Shown: positions 24,649 to 34,167 of the stretch, piece by piece | Layout: every line of letters begins with the position of its first letter | Numbering within the stretch: the first letter of the stretch is position 1 | Source of the DNA: Campanula takesimana | Lineage: Eukaryota > Streptophyta > Magnoliopsida > Asterales > Campanulaceae | Assembly: GCA_026119855.1 (NCBI GenBank) | Contig: JAOWBW010000379.1 | Coordinates: forward strand, 579,301-643,300 | Direction of reading: 5' to 3' | Length of the DNA: 64,000 nucleotides | Notes under the pieces: generated by a model | What the model saw: the letters and a program-made list of their open reading frames with translations, nothing else | Told to the model about the DNA's origin: nothing | The model's database searches: none | Program-made: the position numbers and the translations under genes

Positions 24649-25216
24649 CTAGGCCCAATCTCCCATGTATCTAATACCCATGGACCTAACATGACCTTCA
24701 TGTTTAGATTGTGGAAGTCCTTTTGTTAGCGGGTCCGCAACATTGTCATCAGTAGGTACTCTGCATATATTTACGTCTCCCCTATCAACAATTTCTCGAA
24801 TGATATGAAAACGCCTAAGTATGTGTTTGGATTTTTGATGTTCTCTTGGTTCCTTTGCTTGAGAAATAGCACCATTATTATCGCAATAAAGGTCTATTGG
24901 ATTAGCAATGCTAGGAACCACTTCAAGTTTAGTGATGAACTTCTTAATCCAAACAGCTTCCTTTGCAGCATCTGATGCAGCAATATACTCAGCTTCCGTT
25001 GTAGAATCAGCGGTTGTACTTTGCTTGGAACTCTTCCAGCTTATAGCTCCACCATTTAACATAAACACAAAACCCAATTGCGATCGACTATCATCTTTGT
25101 CAGTTTGGAAGCTTGCATCTGTGTAAGCATTTACCACGAGATCATCTTCCATTCCTCCATAGACCAAAAATTAACCTTTAGTTATTCTCAAGTACTTAAG
25201 AATCGCTTTTACAGCC
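24649..25216 (-). pseudogene. Ty1/copia RNase H C-terminus (copy B, left part)
   Basis: This encodes the end of the copia polyprotein: NAYTDASFQTDKDDSRSQ, STTEAEYIAASDAAKEAVWI, DLYCDNNGAISQAKEP and DNVADPLTKGLP. The frame is open from 25167 to 24649. It is interrupted at 25216 by the Ogre-like gypsy and resumes at 47832, as shown by the CAGCC target duplication and co-linearity with copy C. Confidence 0.92.
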
Positions 25217-25487
25217 TGTAGACACCCTGCCTTGGACCGCTCACCACGATTGCACATTTGATCTTGTGTTTCTCCCCATTTTAAGTGTTTCTCGTTAGTT
25301 TCTGTCACTTATGTTAAGTTCCTGACTGACTTCGTTAAATCCAGGGATTAAACTGAATAACAGGGCTGACTTTCTAGTCCATTCTGTCAAAATCGCCTTC
25401 TCTGAGTCGCGCGCCTCCGACAGGAGGATCCAGACGCGCGCGCCTCCCGCCCCCAAAGCAGGAAGCGCGCGCCTCTGGGTGTCGGTT
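25217..25487 (+). repeat. Ogre-like 5' LTR, left part
   Basis: The first 271 bp of the LTR, matching 46838-47108. It is split by the SIRE-like copia at 25488. Confidence 0.95.
25409..25476 (+). promoter_or_regulatory. GCGCGC motif cluster in the Ogre-like 5' LTR
   Basis: Three units: CGCGCGCCTCCGACAGG, GACGCGCGCGCCTCCCGC and AAGCGCGCGCCTCTGG. In the uninterrupted LTR they would lie about 117 bp upstream of the TATA box (38714). Confidence 0.6.
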
Positions 25488-25715
25488 TGTTGGGTATGAA
25501 AATTATAAACCACTCCTATTACCTAGATTTGATTGATCCCATAACCTTATTTTACTTTTTGTGGACTTTAGGCTTAATTGTAAGAAGTTTAAAACTTCAT
25601 TAGTTAAGTCCATTTTAGTTTAGCTAGGCTTAGAAGATCAGCCCCTCAAATTTTGAATAAATGCTGCTGCTGAAAGACTTCTGCAAAATTGGCCAAGTCT
25701 GGCAACCTCACCTAG

Positions 25716-25764
25716 GCGACCGCACTAGTGACCGCACTAGTGACCGCATACCTTGGCGACCGCA
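25716..25764 (+). promoter_or_regulatory. GACCGCA motif cluster in SIRE-like LTR U3
   Basis: Four GACCGCA copies in 49 bp: GCGACCGCACTAG, GTGACCGCACTAG, GTGACCGCATACC and GCGACCGCAAATC. The 3' LTR has three. Confidence 0.65.
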
Positions 25765-25935
25765 AATCCAAGTAAAGACAAACTTGATTTGAACGTTGCA
25801 AATTCAAATTTGAATTTGGTCGTACAAGATAGTACAGCTGGACCACTAACTTCTGCAACTACAAGACAAAGATATGAGCTCCAATCAGAATGCTCCAGCT
25901 CATCATCTTCCAACAGCTATTTCTCAACCCAAGGC

Positions 25936-25943
25936 TATAAATA
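25936..25943 (+). promoter_or_regulatory. TATA box of SIRE-like LTR
   Basis: TATAAATA in GGCTATAAATAGACC, 172 bp downstream of the motif cluster. It is conserved in the old copy (2181) and the 3' LTR. Confidence 0.75.
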
Positions 25944-26623
25944 GACCTTGAACTCTTCATTGAAGAAGTTCTGAGATTCAAAGAGAGAAATTGCTGTCGA
26001 AATACTTGGTGATTGAAGATCATACTCAAGATTTCCAGAATCATTTGAATCTTCAAGCATTCGTCTTCAAATCTTTAAAGATCCCCAGCAAGCCTTCAAG
26101 AACATCAAATCTCAAGCCCAGCAACACTTAAAGATTCATTAGGCTCTCAATCATTTAGATTATATAGAGCTCTTGATTCTTTACACACACACACCCCGAT
26201 GGATCCATCACATAGATTGCATCATTAGGGATACACCGGTCTAAGTCTAGGATTTGTTCTTCATAGAGAGTAGGAATTAATTCAAATCTTCATCTTTGTA
26301 ATTTGTACTCAAGAGAATTAATATATCCTCCATTCAAAATCCAAGACTGACCATCTTGGTAAAGGACGTAGATCTTTTAACAGATCGAACCTTTCCAAAT
26401 CATTGTGTCATTTACATTCTGAAATTTACTTTCTGCAATTGTTCTTATTGTTCATATTGACTTTGTTTGTCGTTTAGTGTTTTGATCTTTCCAGTTAATC
26501 AAAAGATTGTGAATTGTGTTTGTTGCTTGCCTATTGCCTAAGTTACTACTTCTGACTACTTATCTTTTGCCAAAAATCACTGACACAAAACTTCATTTTC
26601 AACCTACCTCGTCAGTAACCTTT

Positions 26624-26755
26624 GCCGACCGCACATAGCTGACCGCAAGGTTACCTTGCCGCATTGCTTGCCGCATTGCTTACCACAAATTGAACCTTTC
26701 AAATCTCCATCTTTGCCGACCGCAATATTGCCGACCGCAATATTTCTGACCGCAC
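26624..26755 (+). promoter_or_regulatory. Second GACCGCA/GCCGCA cluster, downstream of the TATA box
   Basis: GCCGACCGCA, GCTGACCGCA, TTGCCGCATT (twice), GCCGACCGCAATATT (twice) and CTGACCGCAC, in the R/U5 part of the LTR, so it would be transcribed. Confidence 0.5.
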
Positions 26756-26978
26756 TATTTGCTTACCTAGCAGTTTTTAACTTCAAAACCAACTCTATTT
26801 CGTTTTATCGAAAACTTCCGCTGTGCATTTTACTTTGAACTAGTGGTTTTTACTTGACCACAAAATTCAAGAGTAAGCATAAGGTTGAATTTTGAAAAAG
26901 GGTTGATAATTTTAAATAGGCTATTCACCCCCCCCTCTAGCCTCTTTTCATACCCTTGTTGTGTCTTTGGGACCAACA

Positions 26979-26992
26979 AGTGGTATCAGAGC
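26979..26992 (+). other. Primer binding site, initiator tRNA-Met type
   Basis: AGTGGTATCAGAGC immediately after the LTR. Confidence 0.92.
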
Positions 26993-27049
26993 TAACACCT
27001 TTATAAAACCTCTGTTTTTCAAGCCTAACAGCTTGGGTGCCGATTCAAA

Positions 27050-29359
27050 ATGGCAAGTCATAAAACTATGGCAACGGTTAACTTCACCCACGTTCCAGCG
27101 TTCGACAAAGATAACTTTGACGTATGGAAGCACATCATTCTAACTCAGTTCTACTCCATGGACGAGCAGCTCGGCGATTGTCTTACCATTGGACCATACT
27201 TCCCAATGAAAGCAAATCCGAATCCAGAAACCAATGCAGACACACCGTCGATCAAGAAACCAAAAGCTGAATGGACAGATGAAGAGAAAAGACTAGTTGG
27301 AATGGATGTGAAAGCAAAGAGCATACTCCTAAGTACTTTGAGTACATCTCAGCGTCGACAAATCATGGAATGTGCTACCGCAAAAGAACTTTGGGATGCA
27401 ATTGAAGATTACATTGAAGGAGATCAAGCTTGCAAAGAAAGCAAAAAGTTTGCAATTCAAAGAAGATTCAACAACTTTGCCAAAATCCCCGGTGAATCAC
27501 TCAGAGCCACATATGATCGCTACTGTGAGATCGTGAGTACTTACACCGCACTTGGGAAGAAGCTTACCAAGAAAGAAATCAATGTTAACTTTCTAGCCGC
27601 TCTTGGTTCTCAATATCTTCATAAAGGAAACACTCTTGAAGATACCAAGTTACTAGATGATATGTCACTCAGAAGCCTCTATGCCAACCTCAAGGTTTTT
27701 GATATCAAGCTCCACAACATTGAAGAAATGGAAGGAAAAATAAAGAACTTGTCGTTGGTCGCTAAAAAGGAAGAAATGGTCGAAGAAGAAGATCCAAAAA
27801 TCTCCACGTCTGAATTACTAGATATGGACGATGATGACTTTGCTATGTTCGTGAAAAGATTTCAAAAGTTCAGAAAATCAGCAAGGCCCGGATCATCAAG
27901 CAAAGCTCCTGCAAGGTTTTCAAGGAGCAGCTCAACAAGTAAGAAAGAGTACCCCAACTTCTCCAAGAAGAAAGAGGATCTCGTTTGTTTTAATTGCAGG
28001 AAACCCGGTCATTTCGCATCAGAATGTCCAATTCCCAAATTCGAGTACATGAAGAAGAAAAGCAACTTCACTCCTAGATACTCAAAGCAAAAAGGAATGG
28101 TCGCTGAAGAGGACTCTGCCACAAAAGAGTTAGCTACCTAGATAGAGTCAGACTCTGATGAAAACGACGAGGATTCTGAAGAAGGTCACATTTGTTTGGT
28201 CGTTCATTCCGATGATGTGGATGAAAATAAAAATTGTCGCTCACCAAATGCAAAACCTAAACGGATAAGCTATACAGCTGATGAACTTGCTGAAAAGGGA
28301 TTCCTAACTCCAGTTCAAAGGAATGGCGATCTTCTATTTTCTAGATGTGATGTAAGTGCAGCAAAGAAGGCTCAATACAATCCCAAGGTGAAGGAAGTTC
28401 TGATTACCACTCCACAAGTCAAGTTTGACATTTCTCCCGACGAACAAGAAAAGATGTTTATGAAAGATGAACAGGTAATTAGTAAGTTTTCTGGCATGAA
28501 GGAAGCTTTAACACTTTAAACTGAAGAGATTTCCCAGCTTAAGACGGATAAAACTCTACTAAGATCTGAACTCACCCACCTTAAGGAGCAGATCAAGAGC
28601 ATGACTCCTCTTACTGATCGAAACCGTTTCTTAGAAGAACAGAATGTCATATTTAAAGTTAAAAACGATGAATTGGTTGCTGAGATAAATGACCTTAAAC
28701 GGATCACTAATGAGTGGACCAATTCTCGTGTCACTATGGAACAAATACTAGAATCTCAAAAGTCCAGTGGTGATAAAGAAGGCTTGGGATTCCAAACTAG
28801 TGACAACTTTAAATGTGCATCTTGTTGTGAAAGAGATGAGAAATTTACCCAGCAAACTTTGGAAGAGTTGAAGGCTAAACATCATGTTTCAAAGGGTGTA
28901 CGACAAGAACCAAAGAAGAAACTAGTGTTCAATTATGTCTACCCTAAGAAGCAAACTGGCAAGGCAAAGTTGAAAGGTATTGCCATGGATGAACCTGCTG
29001 CTGCGGCAAGCACCAGCAAGGTCGCTGAATCTCCTTACCGCACTCACTTACCGCAAGGTCAGTCGACCGCACCTAGGAAGTTGGCTACCGCAAGGAAACC
29101 AACGACCGCGGGTAGTGGCAAGGCGGCAAAGTTTAAGTGGATGAATTTTGTAAAGGAGACCTCATCCATACCAGTAAATGTTGTTGTGCTGAAAACTTCA
29201 ACGAAGTTTGTTAACCCTCAGTTGGGTGGCTTCCACCATTGTTCTGTGTGTGATGATTATGGTCACAAGGCTGCTGAATGTCTTTTAAGATTCATACCCA
29301 ATCCTAGAAGGTTTAAACCACCTTCTGTGAGGCAAGTGTGGGTTGTCAAAAGCTGCTAA
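27050..29359 (+). pseudogene. SIRE-like copia Gag, interrupted by stops
   Basis: The first open part (27050-28141, 363 aa) starts MASHKTMATVNF and contains the capsid-like region FDVWKHIILTQFYSMDEQLG and the zinc knuckle CFNCRKPGHFASEC near 27985. A TAG at 28139 ends it, but the same frame continues with an acidic segment and a coiled-coil-like region (28600-28760). It also has a second zinc knuckle, CSVCDDYGHKAAEC, near 29245. A TAA at 28517 and the final TAA at 29357 are also in this frame. Lysine/alanine-rich sequence near 28990-29110 contains coding copies of the ACCGCA motif. It is probably inactive unless the stops are suppressed. Confidence 0.88.
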
Positions 29360-29426
29360 TCTTTAGGACCCAAAATAATAAAGGGGACCTCGATCTTAAA
29401 TGTTTATTTTGTAGGTCCTCTGCCTA

Positions 29427-32400
29427 ATGGCCGGCCACTCCAATGAAACTACAAGTTTATGGTATCTCGACAGTGGATGCTCAAGGCATATGACTGGAGA
29501 TATCAACCTTTTGGAAAGTGTCCGTAATGAAAAAGGTCCAGCTGTTACTTTTGGCGACAACAGCAAAGGAAAGACTATCGGTTATGGAGTCATCAGAAAA
29601 GGAAAAATAACAATCCAAGATGTTTCTCTAGTTACCGGTCTAAAACACAATCTACTCTCAATCTCACAATTTTGCGACAAAGGATTGCAATGCCACTTCA
29701 CTTCAACTCATTGTCTTATCAAGGATGGCAACTCCGACGTCACTTTGCTCAAAGGGATTCGTAAGAAAAATGTTTACATTGTTGACTTTAATTCTACTTG
29801 TATTTCTTCTAATCTCTGTTTTGTAGCAAAGAATGTTAGCGAAAATAGTTGGCTTTGGCATAAACGACTAAGTCACTTAAACTTCAAGTATCTCTCCAAT
29901 ATTGGTAGAGAAAATCTAGTTCGTGGTCTACCCAAGGTAGCTGATCACCACGATGAAAAGTGCTCAGCATGTCAACTAGGCAAACAACCAAAATCGTCTT
30001 TCTCCAGCAAGACGACTCCGTCAACTTCAAGATGCTTGCAGCTACTACATATGGATTTATTTGGACCTGTCACTACCGCAAGTATCGGAGGCAACAGATA
30101 TACATTAGCTGTGGTAGACGATTATTCAAGATATACGTGGGTCGAAATGATGATCTCCAAAGATGATTGTTATGACATTTTGATCGCGCTCTTTAGACAG
30201 CTCCAAACTCAAAAAGAAGACGACCTAGTCAGTGTTCGATCCGACAACGGAACATAATTCAAAAACAACGGCGTCGCTCAATACTGTGACGACCACGACA
30301 TTGACCTCAATTTTTCAACTGCTGGAGTTCCACAACAAAATGGTGTTGTGGAAAGAAAGAATAGAACGTTGATAGAGGCAGGAAAAACTATGCTTGCTGA
30401 ATCGAAGCTACCACAATATTTTTGGGCTGAAGCCGTCAACACAGCTTGCTTTACTCAAAATCGATCCCTCATCAACAAGACTTACAACAAAACACCCTAT
30501 GAACTTTGGAGAGGAAGAACCCCCAACATTGCCTACTTCAAGATTTTCGGTTGCAAATGCTTCATCCTCTACAACGGTAAAGAACATCGAGGTAAATTTG
30601 CTCCTAAGGCTGATGAAGGTATATTTGTTGGGTATGCTAAACACTCAAAAGCTTTCCGTGTATTTAATAAAACCACTCTTAAGATAGTTGAATCTGTCCA
30701 TGTTACTTTTGATGAACATTCTCTCCTTGAGCCACATATGGCTCCAAATGTTGCTGATGATTTTGTTGAGCTTAATGAGACAGGTACAAGTCGACCACAA
30801 AATCAGTCAACTCAAGGAAATCCATCTAACTCAACAGCTCCTCCACCTCCCTCACATGAAGCACCAAAAGCTACCACATCTGCTGCTACCTCAAATGGAG
30901 TTGAAGTTGAAACACCCATCAATGTTGAAGAACCTATCCCTCAACTTACCTATGATTGGGATGGCACAAATGATGTACCACTAGAAGACTTACAACAAAT
31001 TATGATGCTCTTACCGCATTCATATCTCAAGTTGAACCCAAGAAAGTTGATGAAGCACTCCAAGACTCAAGTTGGGTTGTTTCCATGCAAGAAGAGCTCA
31101 ACCAATTTGAAAGATGTAAAGTTTGGAACTTAGTTCCTCGACCTAAGGATCAAGGGTGATTGGTACAAAGTGGGTGTTTAGAAATAAGATGGATGAGAAT
31201 GGAAGCATCACAAGAAATAAAGCTCGGTTGGTTGCACAAGGATATAGACAAGAAGAAGGCATTAACTACGACGAAACTTTTGCCCCCGTTGCACGACTTG
31301 AAGCTATTAGGATATTTTTAGCATATGCCTCTTACAAAAGATTCAAGCTTTATCAAATGGATGTGAAGAGTGCATAAATCAACGGTGAACTTCAAGAAAC
31401 CGTCTATGTCGCTCAACCACCCGGATTTGAAGATCCCAAATTTCCACATCATGTTTACAAACTTCAAAAGGCTTTATATGGGCTCTAACAAGCTCCACGG
31501 GCATGGTATGATACACTATCTAAATTTCTCCTAGATAAAGGTTTTAAGCGTGGTAAGATCGACACAACTCTATTCATTGCTAAATATCATGATCATACTT
31601 TACTTGTTCAAATTTACGTCGATGATATTATTTTTGGTTCCACTAACGAATTATTGTGTAAGCGATTTGAAAAGCTAATGAAAAGCAAATTTGAGATGAG
31701 CATGATGGGAGAATTGACATTCTTCCTCGGACTTCAAATTAAACAATGTGCTGAAGGCATCTTCCTCAACCAAGCAAAGTACACAAAAGATCTCATAAAG
31801 AAATTTGGACTCAACAATGCAAAAGCATACGACACTCCTATGGCTGCTGGTAACAAGTTGGATAAAGACTTGAAAGGTAAGAAGGTTGATCAAACCTTGT
31901 ACCGAGGTATGATTGGCCCTCTCCTATACTTAATTGCTAGTAGGCCTGATATCATGTTTAGTGTTTGTGTCTGTGCTCGCTATCAAGCGGATCCTCGAGA
32001 AGCACATCTTATTGCTGTAAAACGTATTATTCGATATTTATCTGGGACCACTAACCTTGGACTTTGGTATTCCAAAGATTCAAATTTTGATCTTATAGGT
32101 TACTCAGATGCAGATTATGCAGCATGTACCATCGACAGGAAAAGCACAAGTGGAACTTGTCATTTCCTCGGAAATCGACTTGTTTCATGGGCAAGCAAGA
32201 AACAAGCATCAGTTTCAGTATCTACCACAGAAGCTGAATATATAGCTGCTGGAAGCTGCTGCTACCAAGTGCTTTGGATGAAACAACAATTGGTCGACTA
32301 CGGAATCAACGAAGGAAATTGTCCAATCTATTGTGACAATACATCTACCATTGCTGTGTCCAACAACCCTGTCATGCATTCGAAGACCAAACACATTGAT

Positions 32401-32556
32401 ATCAAATACCATTTCCTCAAGGATCATGTTGAAAAGGGTAACATTCATCTAGAGTATGTGAGTACTGACAATCAAATTGCAGACATTCTCACCAAGGCTT
32501 TGGATTCCAAGAAGTTTAGGTTTCTCAGAGGAGAAATAGGTATGCTAGAACTCTAA
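29427..32556 (+). pseudogene. SIRE-like copia Pol (protease, integrase, RT, RNase H), disabled
   Basis: Protease: WYLDSGCSRHMTG near 29460. Integrase: the zinc region LWHKRLSHLN...CSACQLGK (29850-29990), then the catalytic core with MDLFGP, VRSDNGT and GVVERKNRT. RT: TKWVFRNKMDENG, FAPVARLEAIR, and the catalytic YVDDIIFGS near 31615. RNase H: IGYSDADYAAC, STTEAEYIAAGSC and YCDNTSTIA, ending IADILTKALDSKKF. Lesions are TAA at 30255, a frame change near 31005, another near 31156, TAA at 31375 and TAA at 31486. All domains are present, so the element moved recently, then decayed or was helped in trans. Confidence 0.93.
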
Positions 32557-33318
32557 ATATCTTGTCCTTATGATTTATGTACTAATGTTTTGGTTTCTCC
32601 AAGTCTCTTCAAACAAGTAGGTACAAAATTTCAAAGTTAAAACTTCCTTACCTCAACAACGGTTTACCACTTGTGGTCGACCGCTTGGAGCCGACCGCAC
32701 AAGACTGTGCTACCAATCGTGCCTACCGCATGACTGTCGACCGCATGACTGTCGACCGCATGACGTACCTACCATAATGGAAGACGAAGATATGTGTTCA
32801 CTGCTTTGAAGAAGCATTATCCTACCTAAACATGTCGACCGCAAGGACTACCTCATACAGTCGACCGCCTGGTCAACTTCAAATAGTCGACCGCACTATT
32901 AAGGTCTCTCATCTCTATTTTCACTTACCGCACAATTGGACTCCAGGTAAGTATTCTAACCTTAGAAATATTTAGGAGTTGTGATTTGACTTCAAGGGTA
33001 TTAAGGGTATCAAGGTAATTTTCATTTTTCCCTCGTTTTTATTTAATTTAAATCATCATTATATTATTGCTCCGCCGTCATTGGTTCTCACTAAGAGACA
33101 AAAGGACTCTTTCTCTGTCAAATCTGATCTGCAAAATTAACTTCCCACTTTTCCACCTTCTCACTCCCCATAACCGCCCATATACTCCCTTTCCACTATC
33201 CTCCTTCCCACACTCTCTGCTCCACTCTCTCCTTCCCTTTCTCTCTCTACACTTTCTCTCTCTAAACTCTCTCTCTCTCTCTCTCTGTTCGCCTTTCTCA
33301 TTTCTTCTATATAAATCC
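32557..33318 (+). promoter_or_regulatory. Candidate internal promoter of the accessory gene
   Basis: This spacer between pol and the accessory gene has, in order, a cluster of GACCGC/TACCGCA motifs (32676-32933), an AT-rich stretch with a TTATATTA box near 33059, an inverted CCAAT (ATTGG, about 33080) and a long pyrimidine-rich leader with (CT)n at 33263-33288. This is the layout of a plant promoter with a Y-patch. Promoter activity is inferred. Confidence 0.5.
32676..32933 (+). promoter_or_regulatory. GACCGCA motif cluster between pol and accessory gene
   Basis: It includes GGTCGACCGCTT, GCCGACCGCAC, CCTACCGCATG, two tandem TGTCGACCGCATGAC units, TGTCGACCGCAAG, AGTCGACCGCC, AGTCGACCGCAC and CTTACCGCAC. 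This is the densest stretch of the motif in the element. Confidence 0.65.
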
Positions 33319-33387
33319 ATGACTTCTAAAGCAATTTCCCACAAGAAATCATCCTCTCTCACTCCTCTTCATCAAGTATCAAGAATG
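33319..33387 (+). CDS. SIRE-like accessory gene, predicted exon 1
   Basis: ATG at 33319 opens 23 codons (MTSKAISHKKSSSL...) ending exactly at a GTATG donor at 33388. Joining to exon 2 keeps the frame (phase 0 intron). The start follows a pyrimidine-rich leader. This is a prediction from splice signals and frame; the alternative is that translation starts at the ATG at 34120, just inside the intron end. Confidence 0.55.
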
Positions 33388-34167
33388 GTATGATTTCCGA
33401 GCCTAAATCTATACATATTTGATGATTTTCGAATTTTTGGTACTTTTTGGTGGGTTTCTTAGAAACTTTTTATATTCTCATTCCTCTCATGAGTTTTGAT
33501 GATTTCTATGCTTAAATGTTGTTAGATTCATGCAAAATTATATCATCTTTCATCTCAATGTGTATATTTTCGTGTTTCTTATGGCTATTTGGTGATTTTT
33601 TTTATCCAACTGGGTTTTTCCGAGTTTCGCCCCCCCCCCCCATTTCATTATCTTCAATTTCGTGCATTTTGAATGTTCCTTTCATAAAATTGAGGTTATT
33701 TTCGGATTTAATCGGGTTTTTCGAGGCCAGTCACATGATTTTTATTTGTTTTCTGCACTTTTTGCGCAAATCTGGGTATCAGGGACTATAGATGTTCATC
33801 ATGTTCTTGTTCATGTTCTTAGTAAACACACTTTTTGATCTATTTTCTTGGGAACACACACTAGATAGGTGTTTGTGCGTGTTTTGATTCTCTGAACCTT
33901 AACTCTTTCAAATTTCCTTGTTTTCGAAAATTTTAAATTTTTTTAGTGTGTCGACCGCATTACACTTACCGCATTATTGACCGTGATTTACTTACCGCAT
34001 GATAGTTCTTCCTTGCCGCATCATTAGTTGCCGTAATATGCTCACCGCATGGTTTCCCTTACCGCGATTCCCTTACCTTTATTCGCCTACCGCTGGTCCC
34101 TTGTCGTTTCATTAAGCAAGTGACCGCACGTACTTTTCTATTTCCTAACTTCTCGTTTTTGTTTCAG
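33388..34167 (+). other. Predicted intron in the accessory gene
   Basis: 780 bp, donor G|GTATGA and acceptor TTGTTTCAG|GAT, with a plant-like branch point CCTAACT about 20 nt before the acceptor. It is T-rich as plant introns are. It carries a C12 run (33630-33641) and a cluster of ACCGCA motifs (33951-34130). Confidence 0.55.
33951..34130 (+). promoter_or_regulatory. ACCGCA motif cluster inside the predicted intron
   Basis: GTCGACCGCATT, CTTACCGCATT, CTTACCGCATG, TTGCCGCATC, CTCACCGCATG, CTTACCGCG, CCTACCGC and GTGACCGCACG within 180 bp. Confidence 0.55.

Larger units (their letters stand above)
25488..26978 (+). repeat. SIRE-like 5' LTR
   Basis: TGTTGGGTATG...GGGACCAACA, 1491 bp. Relative to the 3' LTR it has one extra 12-bp ACTAGTGACCGC unit near 25730 and an extra copy of a GCCGCATTGCTT unit near 26660. 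Both indels involve the GACCGCA-type motif. Confidence 0.95.

Noticed and set aside
25753..26056. Short ORFs within the SIRE-like LTR, present again at 37390-37693
   Set aside because: They recur only because the LTR is repeated; they overlap the TATA box and show no protein-like conservation in the old LTR at 1596.
26979..26992. tRNA gene fragment
   Set aside because: The GGTATCAGAGC string is the primer binding site after an LTR; no cloverleaf follows. The same applies at 3164, 52525, 60341 and 63955.
33308..33315. TATATAAA as TATA box for the accessory gene
   Set aside because: It is only a few bases before the ATG at 33319, too close to place a transcription start before that codon. It may serve a start at 34120, but the box near 33059 fits better.
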